43,180 nucleotides of DNA, taken from contig JAJYFE010000016.1 in assembly GCA_021785435.1 (NCBI GenBank), forward strand, positions 1 through 43,180, in the 5' to 3' direction. Position 1 is the stretch's first letter; each line of letters starts with the position of its first letter. Both the position numbers and the translations under genes were made by a program. The DNA is from Planctomycetota bacterium. GTDB lineage: Bacteria; Planctomycetota; Phycisphaerae; WQYP01. A model generated the notes under the pieces. That model did not search any database. It was given only the letters and a program-made list of their open reading frames with translations, and was not told the origin of the DNA. This document shows, piece by piece, positions 1 through 8,821 of this stretch.

Positions 1-2421
1 ATCACGGTTTCCGGCAAAGGCACTTTAACACTTTCCGCCGCCAACACCTACACCGGCGGCACCACGATAACCAGCGGTGTGTTGGACCTGACCGGTTCAC
101 TCTACAGCGGCGGGGATCTTACCGTTAATGGCGACACCGCCGTCTTTGAGCTGGACCAGGCCGCCGGTCAGACCATTGGCGCCCTGAACGGCTCGGCGGG
201 TACGATCCAGCTGACGGACGGCACGCTGACCGTGGACAGCGGCGGCTTTTTTTCCGGCACCATCACCGGCGTTGGCGCACTGACGGTGACCAGCCTGACC
301 GGCGGCATCGGAACGCCGATTCTGGTTCTCGAACCGCTGCTCTCTAACAGCGGCACGCCAACCAACAATACCTATCACGGCGGAACCACCGTCGAGAATG
401 GTGCCACGTTGGTTGTGGACACCAGCCCGGCCGTGGCGATCCTTAACAGCCCATCACCAAGCGAATCACTTCAACCACTTTCCACGAATGTGCTGGGCGA
501 GGGCAACGTGACGGTGCAAAATGGCGCCACCCTGGAAACCATCAACGGCCTGCTCGCCAGAGAGCTTGGAACCAGCTCCATCGGCACGGGCGTAACCATT
601 AACGTGGGCGCCTCCGGCAGCGGGCTGAGCGCTGCTTACGAACAGGACACCTCCGCGCTGGTGCTGACCATCTCCGGTTCACCCGCCTCCGGCGATTTTG
701 ACTCCGTCAATCTCGTGAATAATGGTACCGCCACATTCGGTACCAGCGCCCCGCCGCAGGTCAACACCTTAACCCTGGACCTGGCCATTAACCCAGCCAC
801 GGGCCGGCCGTTCCCAGCCGATTTCGATCAATACACCATCGTCAAAACCACCAATACCATCACGGCACCCTATGTTGCCGCTGGTAATAAGGCGTATCCG
901 TTCAGCGCCCCCGCAACGGGCACAACCCAACAGAAATTCGGAACCACCGGGGCGGGCGTGCTTACCACGGCTTCCGCCCCGGCGGAGTTGCCCAGCACCA
1001 CCGATCCGAATTTCAACACGGACAACCTCAACTTTTATGAAAGCGTGGTTCCCGGAACGGGCGTCGTGATTACAGCGCAAACGCTCTTCAATGTGGCCGC
1101 CTACAACTTGACCCCGAATGAAGCCGCTCTCGCCAACTATCTGGATACCTTCGCCACGCCGGCCACGCTGGCGGTGAGCTCACCCCTGGCCGTGGACTTA
1201 CAGCTGTTAAGCCAATTGCCGACCGATCAGATTGGCCCGACGTTGGAGACGCTTACGCCGCAGGCGGCGGCCCAGGCGTTTGCCGGCACGGCGATCGAGA
1301 CCGGCATCCTGGACGGCCAACAGATATTTGGCCAGATTAGCAACGTTTTCAACGGTGTCAGCGGCTTTAACGCCGCCGGCTTCGCCATGCTGGACACACC
1401 CAACGCGGATCCCTTCACCGCCGCGTTGAATGCCGCCATGCAGTCCAACGCCCAGGCAGCGCAGGCAGCCACCAGCTATCTGGATTCCTGGAACGACAAT
1501 GCGTGGAGCAATACCGCGCCCGTGGGTAATTCGTGGGAAAACGCCCCGGCGCCCCAGGCGGCGCCGCAGTCCATCGGTCCACCGACCACGGCGAGCGCCC
1601 TTTCCGGCTTCCTAAGCGGCCAGGCCATCTTCGCCAATCTACCCGGCGTGAATGGTCAAACGCCGCACTTCACCACCGGCAACGCCATCGCCGGTCTCGA
1701 TTACGATATGGCGTCGCGCCTGGTGCTCGGCGCGTTCTTTTCCTACGGCTACACGGGCGCTGACTTGGGCGAGGGTAAACTGACCGACCATAGTTATTCC
1801 CCCGGCGTTTATGTGGGGCTGCGGGATAAGCGGGACGACTATGTCAGTCTCATGGGCAGCTACACCTATAACGATTACACGCTGCACCGCGATGTTTTCG
1901 GCGGCACCGCCAGTAGCAGCCCCGCCGGCAACGAAGCCGACCTAAACGCCCTGGCCGGCCTGAATTGGGGATCACCCCACAGCAACTTTAAGTGGGGGCC
2001 GGCGGCGGGCTTGGGTTACACCTATCTAAACGTCGGCAGCTATACCGAAACCGGCAGTCCGTTCGATCTGAGCGTTTCCGCGCAGACGGTTAATTCGCTG
2101 CGTTCACTGCTGGGCGGTCAATTCGGCGATACCTGGCATTGGGGCCATTCGCCCTTGCCGTGGAGCTGGAACGTCAATGCCTTCTGGCAGCATGAATTTT
2201 TAAATAACAGCCAGGGAATCACGGCGTCGTTCACCGGCTTGGGCGGATCGTTCGTGGTCAACACCGCGGCGCCCTCGCGCGATTCGGCGCTGCTGGGTGG
2301 CGGAGTTAACGGCTACCTGACGGCGAATACGAGCCTGTTCGTCAGCTACGAGGCGCAGCTGGGCGCCCGGCGGCAGCTAGGCCAGAGCATCATGCTGGGG
2401 TTAGCGATAGCGCTGAAATAG
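1..2421 (+). CDS. Autotransporter-type outer-membrane protein (5' end outside window)
   Basis: The reading frame is open from the first base, so the gene starts upstream of the window; 806 residues are visible. The first residues (TLTLSAANTYTGGTTI) match the autotransporter-associated beta-strand repeat, and a weaker copy (YHGGTTVENGATLVV) lies near residue 125, as expected of a beta-helical passenger exported to the surface. The rest of the passenger is rich in Thr, Ala and Asn. From about residue 560 to the end, alternating strands with aromatic girdles (GAFFSYGYTGADLG, SLMGSYTYNDYTL, GLGYTYLNVGSY, SLFVSYEAQLGARR) look like the C-terminal autotransporter barrel. The last residues are IALK, not the usual terminal aromatic residue. 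By family knowledge the barrel sits in the outer membrane and displays the passenger; the ligand is unknown. It ends 11 bp from the convergent leuS stop codon. Confidence 0.85.
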   Translation: MTVSGKGTLTLSAANTYTGGTTITSGVLDLTGSLYSGGDLTVNGDTAVFELDQAAGQTIGALNGSAGTIQLTDGTLTVDSGGFFSGTITGVGALTVTSLTGGIGTPILVLEPLLSNSGTPTNNTYHGGTTVENGATLVVDTSPAVAILNSPSPSESLQPLSTNVLGEGNVTVQNGATLETINGLLARELGTSSIGTGVTINVGASGSGLSAAYEQDTSALVLTISGSPASGDFDSVNLVNNGTATFGTSAPPQVNTLTLDLAINPATGRPFPADFDQYTIVKTTNTITAPYVAAGNKAYPFSAPATGTTQQKFGTTGAGVLTTASAPAELPSTTDPNFNTDNLNFYESVVPGTGVVITAQTLFNVAAYNLTPNEAALANYLDTFATPATLAVSSPLAVDLQLLSQLPTDQIGPTLETLTPQAAAQAFAGTAIETGILDGQQIFGQISNVFNGVSGFNAAGFAMLDTPNADPFTAALNAAMQSNAQAAQAATSYLDSWNDNAWSNTAPVGNSWENAPAPQAAPQSIGPPTTASALSGFLSGQAIFANLPGVNGQTPHFTTGNAIAGLDYDMASRLVLGAFFSYGYTGADLGEGKLTDHSYSPGVYVGLRDKRDDYVSLMGSYTYNDYTLHRDVFGGTASSSPAGNEADLNALAGLNWGSPHSNFKWGPAAGLGYTYLNVGSYTETGSPFDLSVSAQTVNSLRSLLGGQFGDTWHWGHSPLPWSWNVNAFWQHEFLNNSQGITASFTGLGGSFVVNTAAPSRDSALLGGGVNGYLTANTSLFVSYEAQLGARRQLGQSIMLGLAIALK

Positions 2422-2432
2422 GCGGAGGGAGT

Positions 2433-5228
2433 CTACACCACCAGATTCAGCATTCGGCCAGGGATGTAGACGTGTTTGCGAAGCGGTCGATTGGCCAGAC
2501 GGGCTTGCACCTGGGCATCGGCCAGAGCCGCCTGCAACACTTGCTCCGGCGGCGCCTCCGCCGCCACTTTCACCCGCCCGGATAATTTGCCGTTGATCTG
2601 CACCGGGATTTCCAGCACCTCATCGACACAGAGCGCCTCGTCATAATCGGGCCAGGGCATACGCGTCAGGGAGGCTGGAGGGCCGGCCGGCCCGGGGCCT
2701 GAGGCGGCCCGCTCGCCCGGCACCGCGGAGAGCTTTTGATAAAGCTCCTCGGCGATGTGCGGAGCGAACGGTTCCAGCAGCCGCAGCAGCGTCCGAGCCA
2801 TGTCCGACGGTATCCAGTCGCTTTTGGTCAGCAGGTTATTGAATTCCATCATGGCGCTAATGGCGGTGTTGAAGGAGAGTTTTTCAATATCCTGCGTCAC
2901 TTTGCGGATGGTACGATGCAGCGGTCGCCGCAGCGCCGCGGCGGCGGCTTCGGCGGCCCGCGCCGGGCCGACGTCGAGCCGCCCGCGGTTCGTAAACCAG
3001 GTACCGTGGTTCAACCACACCACCCGCGCCTTCGGGTCATCCGCCGCCAGGTTCCGCCACAGCCGCTGCAGGAAGCGGTGGACGCCTTCCACCCCTTTGG
3101 TGCTCCACGGCTTAACCTGCTCGAGTGGTCCCATGAACATTTCAAACAGGCGCAGGGAATCGGCGCCGTATTGGGCGATCACCGCATCGGGATTCACCAC
3201 GTTGCCGCGGGATTTGCTCATTTTGCGGTCGTCCTCGCCTAAGATCAGCCCCTGGTTGACGAGCTTGTGAAAGGGTTCAGCGCTGGAAACCAGCCCCCAG
3301 TCGAAGAGCACCTTGTGCCAGAAACGGGCGTAAAGCAGATGCAGCACGGCGTGCTCAACGCCGCCGATATAGAGATCAACACCGTCGGGATGGGTCATCC
3401 AATACCGCTCAGTCTTAGGATCACAGAAGGCGCGGTCATTGTGCGGATCCAGAAAGCGCAGGTAATACCAGCAAGATCCCGCCCACTGCGGCATGGTGTT
3501 CGCCTCGCGCCGCGCGGGAACCGCACCTGGGGTGCCGGGCGGTACCACGCGGGCCTGCGGATTGGCCGGATCACCTTCCAGGCGTACGGCTACGTTCCGC
3601 CAGGTGGCGGCCCGATCTAGCGGCGGGGTCATGGCGCCGGTGGGCTTAAAGTCCTCCAGCGGCGGCAACTCCAGTGGCAGTTGCTCCTCCACCAGCGCCA
3701 CGGTCGTGGCGTCCTCCAGGTGCACCAGAGGAAAAGGTTCGCCCCAATAGCGCTGGCGTGAAAAGAGCCAGTCGTGAATTTTATAGTTGATCCGCCGGCC
3801 GCCGTGGCCGTGTTGTTCCAGCCAGGCGCAGATCCGACTTTTCGCAACGGCGGTCGCCAGCCCTTCGATTCCCGGCGAAGCCACGGAGAAGCCATCCGCT
3901 TCCCACGGCAGTTCACCCGCCTGCGGATTGGTGGAGGAGGCGCTGACCACCCGGCGAATGGGCAATTTAAACCGGCGGGCGAACTGGAAATCACGACCAT
4001 CGTGCGCCGGCACGGCCATGATGGCGCCAGTGCCGTAGCCCATCAAAACATAATCGGAAACAAAGATGGGGATGGCCTCGTGATTGACCGGATTGACCGC
4101 ATAGGCGCCAGTGAACACTCCGGTTTTGCCGGTGTCTTCCTGGCGTTGGCGCTCCGTGCGGGCGGCGACTTGCCGCTGGTAAGCGGCCACCGCGTGGCGC
4201 GGCCCCGGCGCGGGGGAATCCGCTTTCCATTCCGGCCGAGTGGCGGCGGGCCAGGCGGACGGAACCACATGATCGGCCCGGGCCAGGTCCACCAGGGGAT
4301 GCTCCGGCGCCAGCACCATGTACGTGGCGCCGAAAAGCGTGTCGGGGCGGGTGGTGAATACGGTGATCTTGCCGCCGCCGGCAAGTTGGAAATCAACTTG
4401 GGCCCCTTCGGAACGGCCAATCCAGTTGCGCTGCATCATTTTCAGCGATTCCGGCCATTGCAAGGCATCCAGGTCGTTGAGCAGGCGCTCGGCATAGGCC
4501 GTGATGCGCAACATCCATTGGCGCATGCGCCGCCGCTCTACCGGAAACCCGCCGACCTCACTTTTGCCATCGATAACTTCCTCGTTGGCCAGGACGGTGC
4601 CCAGAACCGGACACCAATTCACGGGGGCTTCCTGTTCGTAGGCCAGGCGGAAGTTGGCCAGCACCCGGCGCTGCTCAGCCGGGGCCAGGTCGGCCCAACG
4701 TTGCCCGCCGGGAACGAGACGGCGGCCGGCGGCAAAATCCGCGATTAATTCGCCGATGGGGCGAGCTTTCTGGGCCGACTCATCAAACCAGGCGTGGTAG
4801 AGCTTCAGGAATATCCACTGGGTCCAGCGGTAGTAGGCTGGGTCGGTGGTATTGATCTGGCGGTCCCAGTCGTAAGAAAATCCGAGCGCCTGAAGTTGGC
4901 GGCGAAACCGCTCCACATTTTGTTGCGTTACGATCCGCGGATGGGTATTGGTCTTGATAGCGTATTGCTCCGCCGGCAGGCCGAAGGCGTCCCAGCCCAT
5001 GGGATGCAGTACGTTAAAACCCCGGGCCCGTTTATAGCGGCTAAGGATGTCGGTCGCAGTGTATCCCTCGGGATGGCCGACATGCAGCCCTTCGCCAGAT
5101 GGATACGGAAACATATCGAGACAGTAGAATTTCGGACGCGTCGGATCCACCGCCGCGGCAAAGAGTCGTTCGTGCCGCCAGAATTCCTGCCACTTGCGTT
5201 CGATATTTTCCGGTTGGTAATCCGCCAT
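2433..5228 (-). CDS. leuS: Leucyl-tRNA synthetase
   Basis: Charges tRNA-Leu with leucine in the cytoplasm (class Ia synthetase). The HIGH motif is HVGH at residues 49-52 (FPYPSGEGLHVGHPEGY), and the KMSKS loop is present exactly at about residues 669-673. The CP1 editing domain is recognisable from GTGAIMAVPAHDGRDFQFA. The C-terminal anticodon-binding domain and the small terminal domain (GRVKVAAEAP...YIPGRMLNLVV) are complete. The 931-residue length is at the long end of the family. I place the start at the ATG at 5228 (MADYQPENIERKW), because AGGACGG lies about 8 nt upstream and the N-terminus then matches bacterial LeuRS; the frame stays open 15 codons further up without family-like sequence. 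It is transcribed alone and converges with the autotransporter gene. Confidence 0.97.
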   Translation of the reverse strand: MADYQPENIERKWQEFWRHERLFAAAVDPTRPKFYCLDMFPYPSGEGLHVGHPEGYTATDILSRYKRARGFNVLHPMGWDAFGLPAEQYAIKTNTHPRIVTQQNVERFRRQLQALGFSYDWDRQINTTDPAYYRWTQWIFLKLYHAWFDESAQKARPIGELIADFAAGRRLVPGGQRWADLAPAEQRRVLANFRLAYEQEAPVNWCPVLGTVLANEEVIDGKSEVGGFPVERRRMRQWMLRITAYAERLLNDLDALQWPESLKMMQRNWIGRSEGAQVDFQLAGGGKITVFTTRPDTLFGATYMVLAPEHPLVDLARADHVVPSAWPAATRPEWKADSPAPGPRHAVAAYQRQVAARTERQRQEDTGKTGVFTGAYAVNPVNHEAIPIFVSDYVLMGYGTGAIMAVPAHDGRDFQFARRFKLPIRRVVSASSTNPQAGELPWEADGFSVASPGIEGLATAVAKSRICAWLEQHGHGGRRINYKIHDWLFSRQRYWGEPFPLVHLEDATTVALVEEQLPLELPPLEDFKPTGAMTPPLDRAATWRNVAVRLEGDPANPQARVVPPGTPGAVPARREANTMPQWAGSCWYYLRFLDPHNDRAFCDPKTERYWMTHPDGVDLYIGGVEHAVLHLLYARFWHKVLFDWGLVSSAEPFHKLVNQGLILGEDDRKMSKSRGNVVNPDAVIAQYGADSLRLFEMFMGPLEQVKPWSTKGVEGVHRFLQRLWRNLAADDPKARVVWLNHGTWFTNRGRLDVGPARAAEAAAAALRRPLHRTIRKVTQDIEKLSFNTAISAMMEFNNLLTKSDWIPSDMARTLLRLLEPFAPHIAEELYQKLSAVPGERAASGPGPAGPPASLTRMPWPDYDEALCVDEVLEIPVQINGKLSGRVKVAAEAPPEQVLQAALADAQVQARLANRPLRKHVYIPGRMLNLVV

Positions 5229-5339
5229 AAACACCGTCCTGGGGTTGGTCGGACCCCTGCGCCGACCGACCATAAGGATACGGGAATTTCAGTTGAAAGG
5301 CGAAAACGAAAACCAGATACGAATACAGATTTGCGCCGG

Positions 5340-5830
5340 GTGTGAGGATTTTCAGGGATTGTGATACAGCGCGGGCCGCCGTGGCGACTAAACTGCGCCG
5401 CAACCAAGATATATAGCCCGCGGTCCGCACGGAGGCGGATCGGCCACGGCGGATCGAGGAGTCGCCTTTGGAGACCTTGCCGGGGGTGGATTCTCCGTCG
5501 GAAACCGGGGATTCCCCGCGGGCCAAACTCTTCGCGTCGTGCGAAGCAACACGCGGATTGTGATACAGGCGCGTAAGATTCAAACCATCGCGACCGGGGC
5601 CAGCGGACCGCCCATTGGGGGGCGGCCTTCCAGGCCGCCATGGTCTCGGGCTGAGTCGGGCAGGTCGCCACACTTTACCCGCTGCCGCGGGGCGACTCGC
5701 TGCGGGCAGGATGCCCGCCCCCCATTTTCAAGGCAGATTGCCGATGCCCTCATCGGCCAGCCGACCAGCCTATGTAGGGCCGATGCCCCCATCGGCCAGG
5801 CGACCCGCCGACGAGGGCGTCGGCTCTACT
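5340..5830. repeat. Gene-free mosaic of short perfect palindromes
   Basis: No convincing gene lies between leuS and the regulator. The stretch holds many short perfect hairpins with different stems: CTTCGC/GCGAAG at 5530-5546, GGCGGCCT/AGGCCGCC at 5621-5639, GCGGGCA/TGCCCGC at 5702-5718, CCGATG/CATCGG at 5741-5756, GCCGATG/CATCGGC at 5779-5796 and GCCGACG/CGTCGGC at 5807-5824. A 14-bp direct repeat, GGATTGTGATACAG, occurs at 5356-5369 and 5555-5568. The 12-mer GGCGACTAAACT at 5383-5394 recurs elsewhere in the window. The pattern suggests accumulated REP-like or miniature elements. No terminator T-run follows any of the hairpins. Confidence 0.7.
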
Positions 5831-5912
5831 GAACCGCAATTTATCCCCCCTCCGAACCGGCCCATCCGCCATGCCACTTGACAGGGCCAGGAGCCACGCT
5901 ATATTGGTATCT

Positions 5913-5952
5913 TGTTGCAACATGTTATAAGATGTTGTAAGAGGTTGACAAC
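5913..5952 (+). promoter_or_regulatory. Four helically phased TGTT decamers, probable operator
   Basis: Four consecutive 10-bp units begin at 5913, 5923, 5933 and 5943. The first three start with TGTT followed by (G/A)(C/T)AA or a close variant, and the fourth (GGTTGACAAC) carries the -35 hexamer. The array also contains a CAACAT / ATGTTG inverted repeat (5918-5923 and 5932-5937) and the palindrome GTTGCAAC (5914-5921). One unit per helical turn directly over a -35 box is what a cooperative repressor site would look like. The adjacent LacI/GntR regulator is the obvious candidate to bind it (inference). Confidence 0.55.
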
Positions 5953-5973
5953 GGCGGCCGGGCCGGGTATTAT
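5945..5973 (+). promoter_or_regulatory. Sigma70-type promoter of the regulator gene
   Basis: A perfect TTGACA at 5945-5950 is separated by 17 bp from TATTAT at 5968-5973. A start near 5980 would leave a leader of about 18 nt with GGATGGAAG as ribosome binding site before the ATG at 5998. The -35 box lies inside the phased TGTT array, so occupancy of the array should block this promoter. Confidence 0.75.
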
Positions 5974-5997
5974 TACCTTAACGGCGGATGGAAGCGA

Positions 5998-7395
5998 ATG
6001 ATGCCCAGCATCCAGACCATACGGGAACGGACCTCCGCGGAAGAGTCGCTGGTGCGCCGTCTGCGCCGCCAGCTGAACGCGCGCCGCTACCGGCCGGGTG
6101 AATTCGTCACCACGGAAACCGACCTGGCCCGCAGCGCGGGCGTCAAACGCATCTGGGCGCGCCGGGCCGTGGATGTGTTGGTTAACGAGGGTAAACTGCA
6201 GCGCCGGCCCGGCAAAGGCCTGTACCTGCCCGATGGAAACGGCCATCCGCACGGGGCTGAATCCACCGCGGCGCTGGTGCAGGTGGTGGTGCCCAACGTG
6301 ACGAACAACATGTGGGGTGAGTTGGCCCGCGGCGTCAAGCAGGCGGCGGCAAGAGCGGGGTGGCGCACGTTGATTTACGATGCCCATTTCAGCATGGACT
6401 CCGATATCGACGCCATCCGGGCGTTGCCGAGGACCTCGCCGCGCGGCGCCGTCATCGTGTCCATACACCACCAGCGCTTCGTGGAAACCCTTTATGAGCT
6501 TAAACGCCTTCGCTATCCCTTCGTCCTGGTCGATGAAACCCTGCGCGGCGCGGATGTTCCCTGCGTCCTGGCCGACAACTATCAGGGCGGCTACCGGGTC
6601 GGACGGGAGCTGATCCGGCGCGGCCACCGGCGGATTGGTTTTGTCGGTATGGACGCCGATACGGTGCGGGCGAGACTCGCCGGCCTGCGTGACGCGATGC
6701 TGGACGAACATCTGCATTTCGACCGCACCCTGGTGGCAAGTCTATCCAGGGAAACGATTGCGATTCACGCCGCCGACGTGGCCCGGTGCGTCCACGCAAT
6801 TATCACTCCCCCCGACCGGCCCACCGCCATCTTTTTCTGCAACGATCTGGCGGCAGCCAACGGTTATCGCGCCATTCGCAAGCTGGGATTGCGCATTCCG
6901 GAGGATATCAGTGTGGTGGGCTTCGACGGCCTTTCTATATGCCGATTGCTGACGCCCACGCTGGCCAGTGTCCGGCAACCCGTGCGGGAAATGGGGGCGG
7001 TGGCCATGGAAATGCTGCTCGCCCTGACGGATGGGGACCTGCGGGCGGGAGAATCAAGGACGGAAGCGGGCGTGGTTAACGGGGCGGCCTGTACGCCCGT
7101 TGCTGTCCGCGACGAATCGAAGGCGGAAGGCGGAAGAAACGGACAGGAGGTTTCGGTAGCCGGTCGGGGAGTCGCCCCCATGGAGACCCATGCCCCTGAG
7201 TTTAGTCGCCCGCGGCGACCCGCCGCGAATACAACACGAGGCCAGGATGACGCCTGGCATCGCGTACTGCCCGTAACCTGGCAGGATGGCGAATCCCTCG
7301 GCCCGGCGCCGGGCGCAGCGGGAGATTTCACCCCAAAGGACACGAAGAATACGAAGGCGACCGTGAGCTGCGGAGTCGTAAGCACCGTGCTTTAG
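5998..7395 (+). CDS. GntR/LacI hybrid transcriptional regulator
   Basis: A cytoplasmic sugar-responsive DNA-binding protein. Residues about 17-75 form a GntR-type winged helix (LRRQLNARRYRPGEFV..TETDLARSAGV..., then GKLQRRPGKGLYL). Residues about 85-372 form a LacI-type periplasmic-binding fold (VQVVVPNVTNNMWGELARGV, RRIGFVGMDADTVRARL, PTAIFFCNDLAAANGY, PEDISVVGFDGL). The normal domain end is near residue 374 (TPVAVRDES). The remaining 90 or so residues have no LacI counterpart and are encoded by palindromic repeat sequence (see 7199-7258), so they look like a read-through tail. It is the first gene before the plus-strand carbohydrate block and probably controls that block and itself through the TGTT array; the effector cannot be told from the sequence. 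Confidence 0.88.
   Translation: MMPSIQTIRERTSAEESLVRRLRRQLNARRYRPGEFVTTETDLARSAGVKRIWARRAVDVLVNEGKLQRRPGKGLYLPDGNGHPHGAESTAALVQVVVPNVTNNMWGELARGVKQAAARAGWRTLIYDAHFSMDSDIDAIRALPRTSPRGAVIVSIHHQRFVETLYELKRLRYPFVLVDETLRGADVPCVLADNYQGGYRVGRELIRRGHRRIGFVGMDADTVRARLAGLRDAMLDEHLHFDRTLVASLSRETIAIHAADVARCVHAIITPPDRPTAIFFCNDLAAANGYRAIRKLGLRIPEDISVVGFDGLSICRLLTPTLASVRQPVREMGAVAMEMLLALTDGDLRAGESRTEAGVVNGAACTPVAVRDESKAEGGRNGQEVSVAGRGVAPMETHAPEFSRPRRPAANTTRGQDDAWHRVLPVTWQDGESLGPAPGAAGDFTPKDTKNTKATVSCGVVSTVL
7199..7258. repeat. Translated palindromic repeat in the regulator tail
   Basis: AGTTTAGTCGCC (7199-7210) is the reverse complement of the 12-mer at 5383 and 16671. It runs into the perfect hairpin GTCGCC/GGCGAC (7205-7219), and a second hairpin, GCCAGG/CCTGGC, lies at 7241-7258. 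All of this is in frame in the C-terminal tail of the regulator. Confidence 0.65.
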
Positions 7396-7547
7396 CGCGG
7401 TGAACCGAACGAGAATGGAGCACCCGGAGGCGCAGCGGAAGAGGACCGATGAGCCGCAGGTGAACAGATAAAGTTGGTTCTCTCCGTCGATCGGTGTGCT
7501 CCGCGTAGTTGTGAGGTTTAAAGGCCCTTGTTTTTAAGGAGATCTGT

Positions 7548-8771
7548 ATGAAAAGCGAAAGAACAAAGAGCCAAGGCGGAATTTTTGGGAGCGGTTTTGT
7601 CCGTGTTCGCCGCGTGGCTGACCAGAAACTGGAAACCAGAAAACAGGGGTTCACCCTGATTGAGCTCTTGGTGGTGATTTCGATCATCGCGATCCTTGTT
7701 TCCATTCTGCTGCCCGCCTTGGCCAAGGCCCGGGAACTGGCCAACCGGGCCGTCTGTATGGCTAACATCCGCGGGATCATCCAGTCGATGCTGACGTACA
7801 GTCAGAGCAATGAGGGCGTTTTCCCGCTGTTTCCCGCCATACCGACCCGCATTTACGCCAATGCGCCGGCCAATATAAGCGCCACCGGCCAGATGGTGGG
7901 GCTAATGCCGGGAATGAACGCGCCGCAAGTGGTGCAGGCGGCCTATCTGCACGGCATCGATCTGATATGGGGCGGCGGCACCGGCGGCAACCAGGGCCCC
8001 GCATTCAGCGCGCCGTCGCCTGAGTTCAACGAGTGGCTGCTGGTGCTCCAAGGCTACGCCACCCCGGCGACGTTCATCTGCCCGTCGGATCCCCTGGCGG
8101 TTGGGCCTTCCGTCGAATTCACCAACCAGGACCCGAACGCCCCCTCGTACCTGGGCAACTTCATGGGGCCCGCGTCGTTAGGACCGCAAGCTGGTTGGGG
8201 GTGGAATGCCCAAGGCCAGGGATTAAGCTATTCCATCGCGTTCCCCTATGCTTGGAACCACCCCACCGCCGAGATCAACGCCGGACCTGGGCCTTGGTGG
8301 ACCAGCACTTATGCCGGTACGGACACCCCGCTGGTCGGTGACATGGCCCCGGCTGACGGCGGCGGCGCTTTCAGCGGCTCCGTTGACGATACGGGCGCCG
8401 CAGCGGGCGTGTTTGAGCGTGTCACCACCACTTTGCCGACGGCTAATACTTACGGCCCGTACATTTATAACTCCGGCAACCATGCCGGTGACGGCCAGAA
8501 TGTCGGTTTCGGCGATGATCACGTGACTTGGGAGACGTCGCCCTATGTCGGCCAGAACGGCGACAATATTTTCACGTGGCATAACGGCATAGGGGTGGTT
8601 AACGGGACCACGGATACCAACCAAGTCGGAAATGCGGGGCCCACCGCCAATGGCGGGGCGACACCGAATCCGGAGATTCTTACGTATTCGCCGCCGTTTG
8701 ACATCTGCATGACGCCCGTACGAACCGTGGACCCAGCGGTGAACGTCGGCGGTGGGACGTGGGCCTGGTAG
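7548..8771 (+). CDS. Prepilin-like (type II pseudopilin-type) secreted protein, copy 1
   Basis: A type IV pilin-like signal is clear: G34 | FTLIE, with Glu39 at mature position +5, followed by the hydrophobic helix [20 protein letters not shown] and then [21 protein letters not shown]. Prepilin peptidase should cut after Gly34 and methylate Phe35. The C-terminal half carries [20 protein letters not shown], a variant of the H-x9-DG signature of planctomycete DUF1559-type proteins, and ends [11 protein letters not shown]...WAW. AAGGAG lies about 7 nt before the ATG. The leader of 34 residues is longer than the usual 6-25. It is the first of three tandem paralogues (8822, 10153), with a fourth at 19751. 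The family is abundant in planctomycetes but its function is not established; a role in a pseudopilus or surface structure is inferred. Confidence 0.85.
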   Translation: MKSERTKSQGGIFGSGFVRVRRVADQKLETRKQGFTLIELLVVISIIAILVSILLPALAKARELANRAVCMANIRGIIQSMLTYSQSNEGVFPLFPAIPTRIYANAPANISATGQMVGLMPGMNAPQVVQAAYLHGIDLIWGGGTGGNQGPAFSAPSPEFNEWLLVLQGYATPATFICPSDPLAVGPSVEFTNQDPNAPSYLGNFMGPASLGPQAGWGWNAQGQGLSYSIAFPYAWNHPTAEINAGPGPWWTSTYAGTDTPLVGDMAPADGGGAFSGSVDDTGAAAGVFERVTTTLPTANTYGPYIYNSGNHAGDGQNVGFGDDHVTWETSPYVGQNGDNIFTWHNGIGVVNGTTDTNQVGNAGPTANGGATPNPEILTYSPPFDICMTPVRTVDPAVNVGGGTWAW

Positions 8772-8821
8772 CGGTAACTAGGTTTTAAAGGTTGGGATTT
8801 AGGTTTTAAGGGAGGTCTAAC

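Noticed and set aside
3774..4748. Long plus-strand open frame opposite leuS
   Set aside because: It is antisense to well-conserved leuS sequence, lacks family features, and is a product of the high GC content.
5340..5830. Possible CRISPR array or tandem repeat
   Set aside because: The hairpins differ from each other in sequence and spacing; there is no constant repeat with unique spacers and no cas gene.
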